Positions 20,379 through 30,954 of a DNA stretch of 64,000 bases are shown in pieces (position 1 is the first letter of the stretch; every line of letters starts with the position of its first letter). Both the position numbers and the translations under genes were made by a program. The notes beneath the pieces were generated by a model. It saw only the letters and a program-made list of their open reading frames with translations, did no database searches and was not told where the DNA came from. The DNA is taken from NCBI RefSeq assembly GCF_003171515.1, contig NC_089390.1:1178001-1242000 (forward strand). Reading direction: 5' to 3'. Source of the DNA: Pyrenophora tritici-repentis (Eukaryota > Ascomycota > Dothideomycetes > Pleosporales > Pleosporaceae).

Positions 20379-22255
20379 TTATAACCCGTAGATGAAGGTG
20401 ATCCTTTCGTCACCCTCTCTGCCGGATCGGCTGGCCTCGTCAAGCCAGTCGGCAAGCCAGTCAAGCCTTCCAGTCGACCGTGCCATATCGATGACTTTGT
20501 TGATCCACTGCCGTTGCTGCGGCAATGGCCCTCTGCCCTCTAGCCTCTCCAACTCAACGTCACTTTCACTCCACTTGCGCAAAAGGCTCCTTCGTTGCTC
20601 ATTCTCCACCTGCAGTTGCCTGTAGAAGAACACATAGCCCAAGGCTGCCACCGCCACACAAAGCAGCGTCCACCAAAACGGCACAATGTAGCCACTCTCT
20701 GCATATTCGGGTCGAAAGAGAAGCGCTGAGATGACGCCGGCTAGATTGCCCCAGCCGTTGATGCCAAGCAGCAATGCCCGTTTTCCAGGTGACGGCGTGT
20801 TGCCAGAGATCCATGCTACAGTGAGCGGCGAAGCGACATATGTTCCGGATAAAAGGACGTTGAGGGCAACGTAGCGAGGTATGGCCCACGTTTCTGGTAG
20901 CAAAACGACAATCATCAGTCCTACAACCATGATTAGTAGGCCCAGCATCACCGGCTTCAGACGTATATGATGCTTGTCGCTGTAGGTAGCGCAGAAGAAG
21001 AGCGTGATAGCTCCACAGAGATGCGGCGGCGCTGTGAGGAGATTGACGAGCGCAGGGTCCCTGTTCTCCGTGAGAGGTGCCAACACAAGTGGAAGAAAGA
21101 CGGCGAATGCATAGACCGGCACGGCAGAGAGGATGTTGCAGGCGAGGATGTGCCAGATCTTGACGTTGAAGATGGCAGACAATATATCGTGCGGGCTCAG
21201 TCCGCGGTCGTTGACAAGCTGCTTAGCCGGTACCCCTGCCGCAGCTGTACGCTTCGAGGGCTCCAAAAGGCCGCGAGACTCCTCATCATGGGTATCCTCT
21301 GCATGTAGGTCCTCCTTGGCGGCTTCCCCGGGAGTATTCTGCATGTCCCTGTCCTGTACAACACGCGCAGCAGCATACCGGCGTTCTTCCGGTGTGAGGA
21401 ACCATGCCGTCTCCGCGCTATGTGGGAGCCAGAAGTATCCCACCAAAGCCACCAAGCTGGTCAAAACTCCTTCCAGGATGAACAGCACCTGCCACGGCAT
21501 CCATTTGGTGTCGTTGTTCTTGTGATCCTTGAAATTGGAGAAGACGAGGTAGCTTACTAGGCCTCCCAGCGCACCACCGATGGCTGCCTGACCGTAGAAG
21601 ACCGACATGCGTCTGCCGAATTCGAAGCGCGTGTAAAAGAGAGAGAGGTAGGTGACGGTCACGGGGTAGAAGCCAGCTAGATATGCGTCAGCTCCTGGTT
21701 TCTTGATCAAGACTTCACATACCCTCCAGACACCCGATGAGGATGCGCAGCGTGTATAGCTGCCACTTGTGCGTCACCCAAGCGTGCAATGCTGTGCATA
21801 TCCCCCACAGTAACATGCAGCTCGGTACCCAAGCAACCATGCCATATCTTCTGCCTAGGGCCGCACCGACGGGCTGCAAGGCGACGAAAAAGGCGAAGAA
21901 GAGGGCAACAGCAGTGTTCAGGGCGCTCTTGTCGAGTCCAATGTCTTCCATAAAATGCGCCGACTCTGCATTTCCGATCTGCACACGTCAGTCTGTGTTG
22001 GTGTCCTGGCACCTGATCCGAGCCTACATTGGACTTGTCCAGCGCATTGAACAAGAATAGGAGCGCGAGAAATGGAAGCAGCAGGCAGTCGAGCTTCAGG
22101 AGCGTTCTCCGATGCAGTCGCGGATCGACCGCATGCGATTCTTCCAGCACTTCCGTCGGCATCGTGGGTGAAGTCCGAGACGGAGAGGACTCGGTCAGCT
22201 CGTACATGTGCTCACCCGCTACGGCCATATTGTCGGGCGCCAAGAGAGAGGCCAT
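20379..22255 (-). CDS. MFS transporter, DAL5/TNA1 (allantoate/nicotinate permease) family
   Basis: Three exons, 22028-22255, 21723-21978 and 20379-21676, with 49- and 46-nt introns, give 593 residues. An acidic N-terminal leader precedes RRTLLKLDCLLLPFLALLFL and the family signature NALDKSNIGNAESAHFMEDIGL, followed by an MFS loop GRRYGMVAWVPSCMLLWG and EGAGFYPVTVTYLSLFYTR. About twelve helices are recognisable, with a long charged cytosolic loop between helices 6 and 7 (ERRYAAARVVQDRDMQ onward). This is the anion:cation symporter group that moves allantoate, nicotinate, pantothenate or other small organic acids with protons at the plasma membrane; substrate cannot be assigned by sequence alone. 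It ends 91 nt from the convergent DUF1772 gene. Confidence 0.93.
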
Positions 22256-22792
22256 GCGGATGCATCACAGGGCTGATTAGTATCGCATCGCATGACTTTT
22301 GTTTTAGACTGTGTACGAGGAATACCATCTCCATAGTGTAGTTTGCGTTATCCAGACCAGATGCGCAGTTTAAGGTTGTCGTGGACCCTGATAAGATGAC
22401 GTTATGACATGGACGACCTAACCTGCTTTGTTTCGAAGCACCTCCGGCTAGCCTACCCGTGCAAATGCTTTAAAGCCATGGACTCGCCAAGGAGACTTTC
22501 AAATCAATATGTTACATTTCGGCCTTACCGTGTTGCTCCTCAGAAGTCGTTTGGTTGCGGTAGTGCTAGGGCTCGTTGAGTCAACTGTACCACGGTATCG
22601 GAATCGATACCATAATTTGAGCGCACAGTAAGTCAATAGCGAGTATGTCTTCGAAGAGGCGCGATCAAGGCCCACGATGCTATTAATGTAAAGTTTCGTA
22701 TTAGTGTCATCTATGCGGGAGTCACACTGCTATTATCTCTTGTCCTGCCATGTACTTTGCTGGACGACTACCGCTACCGCTCACACTTGGCT
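22256..22792. other. Intergenic region
   Basis: Promoter of the MFS gene and 3' flank of the phospholipase gene. No coding frame is supported. Confidence 0.4.
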
Positions 22793-23303
22793 TCAATCTC
22801 CTCCCGGGCCCTCATCCCACACTCCCCCAAACCTGCTAGTAGCCTTATAGTAGAGCTTTGCCGTGAGTTTACACGCCTTCCTCTTGAACCAGCTTTTCTT
22901 AGCGCACACGTTGTACATGTCTTGTTTGAAATTGCTATCGACCCTCGCTCTGTTGGCGTCCGTGATGCGATTTTGCTTTATGTAGTTCCAGTAGCCGAAG
23001 TCGTGGCGCTGGCAGCTCTCCGTGACTGTGTATGGTCAGATATGTAGAAGCTTGAAGGAAAGAAAGCGTACAGTCAAAGCCCAATGGCTTATCGAGGCTA
23101 AGGGTGCACTGATCGCTCTCCCAGACTAACTCGGCAGGGCCCGTACGCGCGTTGCGGTATTTGATGAACTGCTCGAGGGGTATGTTGTAGAGATATTCGT
23201 CTGTGATTTTCTCGAGCGAGCTCTGGCGGTCGACAAGAGCTGTTGGAGCACATAGCGCAAGAGAGGCGAGGCCAATTACTGCGGTGACGATTGCGTGTTT
23301 CAT
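22793..23303 (-). CDS. Secreted phospholipase A2, prokaryotic/fungal (group XIV-like) type
   Basis: Two exons, 23072-23303 and 22793-23025, joined by a 46-nt intron (GTACGC donor, CACAG acceptor, phase 1), give 154 residues. The product starts with a signal peptide (MKHAIVTAVIGLASLALCAP). The mature part begins LVDRQSSLEKITDEYLYNIP and contains DQCTLSLDKPLGFDF. The catalytic helix is CQRHDFGYWNY, with the His85-Asp86 pair and the calcium-site region before it. Helix 3 is ARVDSNFKQDMYNVC, followed by a Cys-containing last helix (ACKLTAKLYY). The four cysteines can form the two disulfides usual for this family. These enzymes release fatty acid from the sn-2 position of phospholipids and are secreted by many fungi. 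Nothing in the neighbourhood suggests a pathway. Confidence 0.93.
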
Positions 23304-23972
23304 GGCGGAATGCAGGCTGGGATAGTCCAGCTCAGTTGATCTGGCGACGTACCTCAGTAAATACAGCAGAGTCCAAGGACCCCCAACTTCTCCCGACGAG
23401 TATCACGGTTGACGCGACGGACCTGCTGATAGGTGATTGGCTGGGTCACGTATCCTGATCTCAGGATCTACACGAATACGGCAATAGTATTTTAGGGTAT
23501 TGGAAATACGCAGTCATCAAGCATACGGTCCTTTGTCGGGTTCGCCAAGTGTTGGCAGCATGCAATGCACTCAAGTACCGTGATTCGCTTCATGAGGACA
23601 TGGGACGTCCGAAGTTGTCCGCGGTTGGTTGAGGCTGTGCATTCGCTTGTGCGTGAGCAAAGGTGTTGCTGGAACCCGGAACTTACCATGTCCAACAACG
23701 CGTGTCAAAGTGCAGCCGAGCCTTGATTGCTTGTGGGACGGTCGTATAGATTGGTGGCATGTGTAATTTCGGTAGCCGATCTAGTCAGCACGTTGGTCAC
23801 AACCTTGTCCATGGGTGACAACGAAAGGCCCGTAAACAAGAACAAACAAAAAATGCCCCTGTCAACACCTCACTAGGAGAGATATTCCTTGTTCAATGCC
23901 ATTCAATTGTCTATGAGTAAATTCCCACTACTTGACATGTTCGCTCCTGTTCTTCTCTACTTCGGACCTCGC
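23304..23972. other. Intergenic region
   Basis: Between the phospholipase gene start and the ATP8 stop codon. Only short unsupported frames are seen. Confidence 0.4.
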
Positions 23973-24327
23973 TTACAACTTGCTGATGAAGAGGCGGGCA
24001 GCGAACAGGCGCAGGCGCTGAGGCAGAATGTATTTGGAGAAGATGTAGATGAGGCCTGGGAGGAGGATAAATGCGACGGTGGTCTCGTTGACGAAGAAGA
24101 AGGGGATGAGTTGGGGCATCGCCGACTTAAGGGCCGTCTATCACTTGTGTTAGTGTCCGTCTATTGCTGCCCCTAATTGCCTCTCTCACCATCTGCTGTG
24201 CGCCGACTTCAGGCTTCTTGTTTTGGTTTGCGATGAGGGCGGGGCGTGCCAGGACTGAGGGGCGGGCAGCCATGGGCGCGCGGAAAGCAGCGGCCCTCGC
24301 GAAGGGGCGGAGGAAACGGGCGTTCAT
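23973..24327 (-). CDS. ATP8: Nuclear-encoded mitochondrial ATP synthase subunit 8 with presequence
   Basis: Two exons, 24190-24327 and 23973-24125, separated by a 64-nt intron (GTGAGA donor, CACTAACAC branch, TTAAG acceptor, phase 0), give 96 residues. Exon 1 is a typical mitochondrial targeting sequence: 46 residues rich in Arg/Ala without acidic residues in the first 35 (MNARFLRPFARAAAFRAPMA). Exon 2 encodes Ser-Ala and then a complete subunit 8: MPQLIPFFFVNETT, one transmembrane helix (VAFILLPGLIYIFSKYILP) and the conserved basic end RLRLFAARLFISKL, nearly the same length and ends as mitochondrially encoded fungal Atp8. The protein would be imported and assembled in the Fo stator. The intron sits at the junction of presequence and body, as expected if the organelle gene was captured downstream of an existing targeting exon. 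Confidence 0.93.
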
Positions 24328-26410
24328 GATGGGCTATCTGGAGTTGTGCACGTCAGCTCGCTGCTGCGGGGGTCCAATTGGTGAGATGAAGCTTGTAAAA
24401 GAGGAATTGGCGTACTGGACGACGTGTACAGAGCCCGGGGAGATGAGCAGTGATGGTGTTGCGATCGCGGGAAGTTCGGTGGTGTTGGTGCTGTCTACCG
24501 CAAAAGCTCGCACAGTTGCTGAGCGGAACATGCCGTGTCCGTGCATTGTGCTTGGCGGGACTCTTACTACCACTACTACTACTATACTACTCCTACTAAT
24601 ACTACTAGGTCTATTCCAGCCCGAACTCGTCCCAAAATGAGCTCTGCAATTGTCTTCCTTGTCCTCTCACCACCATCAGCTTGTGCTTTCCCCTCTCAAA
24701 CAAGCAACCACCACAAGACATGACAATGACACTACATGACCCCGCATTCCCACCTTAGTTGCTATGTGGAATCACACGTCCCTATCACTATCGATAATTC
24801 AGACACCCTCAGTACTTCCGTCCCACACCAACAACGACCAAGCCTGTCACGTTGAGATCGTCATCAACGCACTCATTTCAATGCTGAGCAGACTCGTCCC
24901 AACATCCATAAAAGGGTCCTTTCAACGACACCATAATCACCTTGATCGCTCAGACAATCTCCATGAGCTAATTCTTGCCATGGAAAGACTTTACCGTGAG
25001 ATGCAACCCTTCAAGTTCGAAAGCTTCGAATTTCTCGAGGCATGCCAAGCCATCAACGTGCCTCATTAAGGAGACGACTTATCGCGATTATGCAGACTAG
25101 CACTCTGTGGATTCGAGTACAAACTACAAAACGAATACGACGACCATTGTCTTGGAACCAGAAGATTTGACTACACTTGGTCGTACTGACTTGAGTGTGT
25201 GAATCCAGGCACAGGCGAAGGGCGGACGCAAGTAAATGGGAGAGAGTGCGGTGACACCTGGTGTTGATACGGCTAAGATATCGGAATCACCTTCATTGCA
25301 ACAAGTTGAAATGATTGTGATTGTTCTTGTTGTTCTATGGAGGTGGAGGGAGGTCGGCAGTAAGGCAGCAGCTAGAGCTCGGACCACACGGCTTAGTCAG
25401 CCGTGTAATCCAAGCTCGTGCATGCAGCAACCAGCTGCCTTATCTACCGCAGGTTCGATTCCCAACACCTGGATAGCATGAAATACTTGACAACGACAGT
25501 GTGGCTAAATACCTCTATTTCATTTGTGATAGATATGTCTGGTGCCTATATTCATTTTCGTATATTACGGTACTAAGTATTTCATGTCAACCAGGCGGTG
25601 AAAAGAAACCAACAAAAAGAAAACAAAAGGCATAGACAGTATCATGTTATCGGGAGATGACACGCATAACAAATTCTATGTATGACTAGATTCCATGCTC
25701 AGCTTACCAGATTCCATCATTGTGGTGTGACGGTGTTGTTGTGGTGTGATTGAAAGCTCGCCTTGGCATCACTATCCTCTTTCCCATAGCAGTAGTAGAG
25801 AACCAAAGACAGCTTGACACGATAACAGACCAACTGAGCGCTATGATGGCCTTATTGTACTTGGTTGTGCTGTGCTAGTCATTGTCCCGCATCGGGTCGG
25901 GTCGGGTAAGAGGAGCTTCTTGACGGATGGTATATAGCTTCATGTCTTGATGTAATTATTACTGTCCAAACTATGACAGGAGGCGTTGGGAGTCCGCGGC
26001 CGTCGTTTGCGGAGACGGAGAGTGATGGTGGCGCTAAGCCTTCTACGAGTGCACTAGGAGATCTCACCTGTCTCCGGCCATGCATCTTCACTCCCCGCTC
26101 CCCGCTCAAGCATGTATCGCCAACTAGTCGCCCAAATATGGCCTGGTCCGACAATAAGTTCACCGGAACCATTGTGATCCCCCATCGAGACCTGCACCCA
26201 CGTGTGCTGCAACACCCCCGCAATTGCACTTACCCCTCCTGATGCCATAACTCGAATGATGCCGGGGTTCACGCGTCACTATATATGTAGAGCGCGCCTT
26301 CGGCATGCTTCAACTACTTTTCACACGTTTTTGCGCTTGTAGTTCTAATCTGACCATTCTTTCATCTGTTTTTGACGTGTCGTAAAGACATTTCCATCCT
26401 GATTACCACA
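24328..26410. other. Intergenic region with simple repeats, no supported gene
   Basis: About 2.1 kb between two divergently oriented genes (ATP8 minus, hydrolase plus). Contains a trinucleotide ACT tract (own entry), a GTTGTGGTGTGA-like repeat near 25735 and three CGGGT units near 25895. A frame at 24764-25069 (+, 101 codons) is unsupported. A tRNA-like GGTTCGATTCC near 25452 does not fold into a T arm. Confidence 0.4.
24565..24607. repeat. Imperfect (ACT)n microsatellite
   Basis: A 43-nt run of ACT/CTA triplets with a few interruptions upstream of the ATP8 gene. Confidence 0.8.
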
Positions 26411-27890
26411 ATGTCCGACTGGTCTGACATTACCGCGGCCCTGAAAGGTAGCTTGGACAAGCTCTCCAATCTCCTCCAATCCGATGAGCAATTGAAGGCT
26501 TTCACTGCGTCCAACGCTATCAAGAAAGCCGTCACGTTTGGCATCAAGTCAAGTGGCTCCGACAACACCCTCCTCATCACCGTCGCGAATGGTAGCGCGA
26601 AAGCCACAACTGGTTCCTCAAAAGATGCACTGTTCACGCTTTGTGCCTTGCCCGAACAATGGGAGCAACACTTTAAACAAGTCCCGGTAATGCCATACCA
26701 GAGCTACTGGGGCATGTTTGGCATGAACATCAAGCAGAAAGGCATCGAAATCACAGGTGACGAGACAGCGTTCGTGCAATGGACCCATGTCTGGAGACGC
26801 GTTCTTGAGCTTACACACGACGCTCACTGTGGGCCGATCAAAGAAGACGAACAGCCCGAGCCTCAGTACGACTACCTTACTGGAAAATACACCTTCCTTG
26901 ACGCTCCAGTATGGGGCCGATGCAAGATCTTCTACGAATACTCTGGCGAAGGCAAGCAGCCCATCGTCTTTCTACACACTGCGGGAAGTGACAGCCGACA
27001 ATATCATGGTGTCATGAACGACGCCAAGATGCGCAAGAAGTGCATCATGTATGCCTTCGACCTGCCCGGACATGGACGTAGCTTTCCCCCAAAGAACTAC
27101 ATGCCTGGAGCGCACACAAACACCGAAGACAGCTACATAGGCATAATCGCGTCTTTTGTCAAGACTTTGGGTCTGAGGAGGCCTATCATCTGCGGCGCGA
27201 GCATGGCTGGCCAAGTCTGCCTGGCAGCCGCCATCCGCCACAGGGAGATAGGAATAGCTGGCACAATTCCTTTGCAAGGGTACGTATAAGATTACAATAA
27301 AGTTATAAAAGCTAAGAAATACAGCTCTGAGTATCTTAACATGGAACGGCAATGGCACGACCGCTCCCCGTTCGTCAACCAGTCTTTGTACAACCCAGAG
27401 TGGGTTTACGGGGTACGCATACTTGAGCTCCAAGTATGAGGGTATAGCTGATCCATACAGATGATGTCTCCCACAGCACCTGAGGCGAACAAGCAGCTCA
27501 TATGGCATACATACAGCGCGCAGGCATATGGCGTAAGTATCCATGTCCCTTGTAGCAACCCCCTAACATGTATAGATATTCCACGGCGATCTCGACTTCT
27601 ACTTTGGTGGATGGGACGGCCGCTCGCGCGTAGCTTCGATTGATACCCAGAACTGCCCTGTGTACATGCTGACGGGCGAATATGACTGGTCGAATACGCC
27701 AGAGATGTCGCAAAAGACTGCGGACAAGATCCCCGGCGCCGTGCACAAGTCAATGCCGGACCTTGGGCATTTTCCCGCGACCGAGAATCCGACCAAGTTC
27801 GTACCGCATCTGATCGAGGCGATTGACCACATACAAAAGGTTAGGTCAGAAAACCTAAGCACGATGCGACTAGGAAACGGCACAGACTAG
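26411..27890 (+). CDS. Alpha/beta hydrolase with an additional N-terminal domain
   Basis: Four exons, 26411-27279, 27325-27412, 27461-27532 and 27576-27890 (introns 45, 48 and 43 nt), give 447 residues. Residues 1-145 form a separate domain, with a helical start (LKGSLDKLSNLLQSDEQLKA) and later strands plus QSYWGMFGMNIKQKGIEITG; this looks like an SCP2/sterol-carrier-type fold, by inference. Residues about 165-440 are an alpha/beta hydrolase: PIVFLHTAGSDSRQY (oxyanion loop), AFDLPGHGRS, the nucleophile elbow GASMAG with Ser264, TGEYDW with Asp380 and DLGHFPATENP with His408, a complete triad. The closest functional classes are carbon-carbon hydrolases and esterases of aromatic degradation; the substrate is unknown. 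The start is ATG 26411; the open frame further upstream lacks ATG. It converges on the GT32 gene, 93 nt away. Confidence 0.9.
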
Positions 27891-27983
27891 TCGCAGTATC
27901 AAGTCAGTTTGGTCCAGAGATAGGGGATACAAGTCATACCCGAATGTATTGATCCCACTGGCATCTATATGCATTCTTCTATA

Positions 27984-29099
27984 TCATGCATTTGTTTTTT
28001 CTGGCAAAGTCTCTCCACCGTTCTTGTTCTTCCATGTACCAGCATAGTGATGCTGTACCAACTTGGGCGGCATCTTGAGTTCGTCTCCCGGCTGATAAGA
28101 GTTTTGTGTGGCAGCAAACGAATACCCGGGCATGATAAGCACATCCCCTAACAGTTTTGGCTGATAGATCTTTCTAATCTCCTTTCCGTCAATGTCCCTG
28201 TTCAGCTGCCGTTTAAGGCTCTTCAAGATTCCATACGTCAGGCGTCTAGGGCCGGAAAAGTCGACAACGTCGCCAATCATATCCAGAGAGATCTTCTCCA
28301 CGGGGACTTTGTGCTTCTCCATTACGTCTTCGATTGCGTCTACCATGTCGTCGATGACCTGCAGTAGGTGGGGCGAATGTGGCTTGGCCATGATGGTCCA
28401 GCTTTCAAACTCGAGCATGATGTTGTCCTCGAAGCCCATGTCGAATTCCCATCCCACAACAAGACTGGTGTTTGGTCTGAATGCCTCTGGGACCCACTCA
28501 TCGATTGGAACACCTTCACAGGAGACGTCGAGGTCGGAGTAGACGCCGCCCTGGTCGAAGAGGAGCAGGTAGCGGAGCATGTCGGCTTTTAAGATGGGAA
28601 TCGAAAGACCAAGGTAGTTCTCTACAACATCCGGACGCATAACGTATGCTTTCTTTACATACTCATCGGCGGCTTCGTCCGTCATGAATGTTGCTTTCCA
28701 TCCAGGGTTGCTATTGATGCAACTATCCGTCCATTTCTTAGTATCGGGAATTAATCCCATGGGGCCCAACTTGTACCAGAGAAGTCTTGGTATGCCGTAG
28801 TCTGTTGTCGATGGCTCGTGGTTCGATTGCTCGTGGTCTATTTTCGGCTGCCTGTCGTCGGGTGTCGGTTGCCCTCCGTCGGCCGTCGAATTCGAATTCG
28901 AATTCGAATTCGGATTCAAATTTGATTGCAGTGAATCTGTTGGTCGCATCCGCAAATACTGGGCGTCACTGCCCATATGCCAGAAGTGAATGAGGGCAAA
29001 GGTGCTCACGATCAGAAACATCCAATAGAATGTTCTTCTAGGGGTAATCGGCTGCCATGAAAAGGACACATGGCAGGCGGGGTAGGACTGGCAAGGCAT
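27984..29099 (-). CDS. OCH1-like glycosyltransferase family 32, type II membrane protein
   Basis: An intronless frame of 371 residues. A short cytosolic N-terminus leads to one signal-anchor helix (about residues 24-41, FYWMFLIVSTFALIHFWHM). A luminal stem rich in Asn/Ser follows, and then the GT32 catalytic part: IPRLLWYKLG near its start, NPGWKATFMTDEAADEYV, and the core ILKADMLRYLLLFDQGGVYSDLDV with the metal-binding D-x-D (DLD). The domain closes with VQHHYAGTWK, the usual C-terminal His/Trp block. Such Golgi enzymes transfer mannose or related sugars to glycans or glycolipids. The exact acceptor cannot be told; fungal genomes hold many OCH1-like paralogues. The stem contains a repeated Asn-Ser tract from a GAATTC microsatellite. 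Confidence 0.9.
   Translation of the reverse strand: MPCQSYPACHVSFSWQPITPRRTFYWMFLIVSTFALIHFWHMGSDAQYLRMRPTDSLQSNLNPNSNSNSNSTADGGQPTPDDRQPKIDHEQSNHEPSTTDYGIPRLLWYKLGPMGLIPDTKKWTDSCINSNPGWKATFMTDEAADEYVKKAYVMRPDVVENYLGLSIPILKADMLRYLLLFDQGGVYSDLDVSCEGVPIDEWVPEAFRPNTSLVVGWEFDMGFEDNIMLEFESWTIMAKPHSPHLLQVIDDMVDAIEDVMEKHKVPVEKISLDMIGDVVDFSGPRRLTYGILKSLKRQLNRDIDGKEIRKIYQPKLLGDVLIMPGYSFAATQNSYQPGDELKMPPKLVQHHYAGTWKNKNGGETLPEKTNA
28888..28911. repeat. GAATTC hexanucleotide tandem repeat (4 units) within the GT32 gene
   Basis: Four perfect GAATTC copies plus a degenerate fifth. It encodes the Asn-Ser run in the luminal stem of the glycosyltransferase; unit length 6 keeps the frame under expansion. Confidence 0.9.
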
Positions 29100-29799
29100 T
29101 GCGAGATGGTACCAGGAATTCGAATATGTCCTATGGTTGTCAGTCGTGTGTCGTGATTTGGTACGTTGTCAAAGAACTTACTGAACTGCTGTTGGATTAC
29201 CACACACGATATCAGGACACTGCAAACACAAATAACAACTCCAACATGATGAGGCAGCAGGGAACAACAGGCCGTGAATCCAACGTAAGACCTTGGCTCT
29301 TGCTGGTGGGTCTACCCAGGCCGTTCGAGGTGTAAGATCGACGATAGCTGATGATCGTCATTGGTGTTTTGACCGTATTTTATCAAGAGCTATCCTCGTT
29401 GCGGTAGAACTTGCCTGCTTTTCTCGTACTGGCCAGTTTTTACTTCTAACAAACGGAGCGTGCTCAACGGGCCGATGTCGACGACGCGTACGATACATAT
29501 TTGAGAGTGCGGAGAACGCGGAAGATGGGCTGACAGGGTGCAACATCATCATCTACGGGTACGGAAGGCATCAGGGGTAACAATATCTGACAGGAGACGC
29601 GAGTGTCGATTAGCGGCTACCCTACTGAGGCCACTCATTTACCATATACGGATTTTTGAAATGAGGTTTCTGCCCAGGCCAATACTCGCATCGCACGGGG
29701 TATCATAATCATATTTCCAACTAGGCTTTCTACATGCCATCCCACGCCATAACACCACGCGATACATGTATGCCAGAACTCCAAACTCCAAACCTCAGC
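29100..29799. other. Intergenic region
   Basis: Upstream of the GT32 gene and downstream of the PX-SNARE gene. Nothing supported. Confidence 0.4.
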
Positions 29800-30954
29800 T
29801 CACCTGATCTTGTCAACCCTCTTCTTAGCAATCTTGATCTTACCATCCACCCTCTCTACATCCTCCTCGAACAAGCCCATCAGAGCGTTCTGCTCTACCA
29901 GCTCGGCATTGATTTGCACTCCCATCTCCTTCATGCGTCTCACGACGGTTGCCAAGTCGACCAAATCCTCATCTTGCTCGCGGATGATTTGCTGCTGTAG
30001 TTGTAAGACGCCGTCGTTATCAAGTTCCCTCGTTCTATCAGTTTCCTGAGCTGGCGCACCCAGAACACGGCGGCCAGATGGTTTTGCCGAAGCGGCGCCT
30101 TTGAAGAGACCTGCTTTTTGGCTTTCGGTGACGGCGGCGGAAGAGGTTGATGGGGTTGCAGAGGAGCCGGACCCAGAGATTGCTGCTTTTACGGCCATGC
30201 TGTTGAGAACAGATTCCAGACCGTCGCGTTCTTTGCGTAATCCGCTGATCATATCCCGTCTCCTGCGAATCTCACCCTCACCAAGCTTCTCGCTTGACCA
30301 GTCATCGGTTTTGGCTCCACCGAGACGGGAGAGGCCTTCGTCTAGAGCGGAGATCAAGGTACCGGCTCTGACGAGACTCTTCTTTGCGTTCGCCGCGGCT
30401 TCGTGTTGCGCTGTGGCTGCTGTGGCTTGTTCCCGCCTGGTTAGCCAGCGCCGCGCATCTTGCAGGTTACTTTTCAGCTCGGAGTGCTTGTCTAGCCAAT
30501 CTGCCGAATCCCGCACTCTGTCCCTGCCGAATTGCGATCCTGCTTCTTCTCTAGTCGCCTTCTTTCCGTTTGCGCCGTTACTGTCCCCGATACCCAAGAA
30601 CGTCTTGTATGCTTTTGACACGCGCCAGCGCCCGTCTTCCGAGCTTTCTATCGCGCGCAAGTAGGCTTCCAGACCCTGGCGGCGCTTCTCCACGGCTTCG
30701 GGTGAGCTGGCGGTGCTTCCTAAGCCGAGGAAGCCACCGAGCCACGACTTTGGAGGGAGGGGTGCAGGCGGGGCAGATTGGACTTCTGAGCGGAGGGAGG
30801 CATCGAGAGCGGTAAAATCAGAGTAGCGCTTCGATACAGTGGTTGTTGCGCGAGGGAAGGCGTGCTCGATCTTGACCGTGTACGACGTGTAGGGCTTGCC
30901 TGTCTCGGGCGTTTGCTCCTGTGTCGTCGGTATGGATATCTTGAGGGACGGCAT
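29800..30954 (-). CDS. VAM7: Vam7-like PX-domain Qc-SNARE (vacuolar fusion)
   Basis: An intronless frame of 384 residues from ATG 30954; the frame is open upstream but the PX domain begins at this Met. The PX domain (about residues 1-125) shows ISIPTTQEQ, SYTVKIEH, KRYSDFTALDASLRSEV with the Arg-Tyr that contacts PI3P, the Pro-rich loop PPAPLPPKSW, and EKRRQGLEAYLRAIES. A helical linker follows (SADWLDKHSELKSNLQ), and a SNARE motif fills the last about 65 residues (REQDEDLVDLATVVRRMKEM onward), ending without a transmembrane anchor. This order is that of yeast Vam7, which binds PI3P on vacuoles and supplies the Qc helix for HOPS-dependent homotypic fusion. Confidence 0.9.
   Translation of the reverse strand: MPSLKISIPTTQEQTPETGKPYTSYTVKIEHAFPRATTTVSKRYSDFTALDASLRSEVQSAPPAPLPPKSWLGGFLGLGSTASSPEAVEKRRQGLEAYLRAIESSEDGRWRVSKAYKTFLGIGDSNGANGKKATREEAGSQFGRDRVRDSADWLDKHSELKSNLQDARRWLTRREQATAATAQHEAAANAKKSLVRAGTLISALDEGLSRLGGAKTDDWSSEKLGEGEIRRRRDMISGLRKERDGLESVLNSMAVKAAISGSGSSATPSTSSAAVTESQKAGLFKGAASAKPSGRRVLGAPAQETDRTRELDNDGVLQLQQQIIREQDEDLVDLATVVRRMKEMGVQINAELVEQNALMGLFEEDVERVDGKIKIAKKRVDKIR

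Noticed and set aside
24764..25069. 101-codon plus-strand frame
   Set aside because: Possible, but no family, no introns and no signal; the helical C-terminal half alone is not enough to call a gene.
25390..25475. tRNA-like GGTTCGATTCC
   Set aside because: The flanks do not form a five-base T stem and no matching acceptor stem exists 70 nt upstream.
29293..29580. 95-codon plus-strand frame upstream of the GT32 gene
   Set aside because: Overlapped by an antisense frame of equal quality; nothing recognisable.
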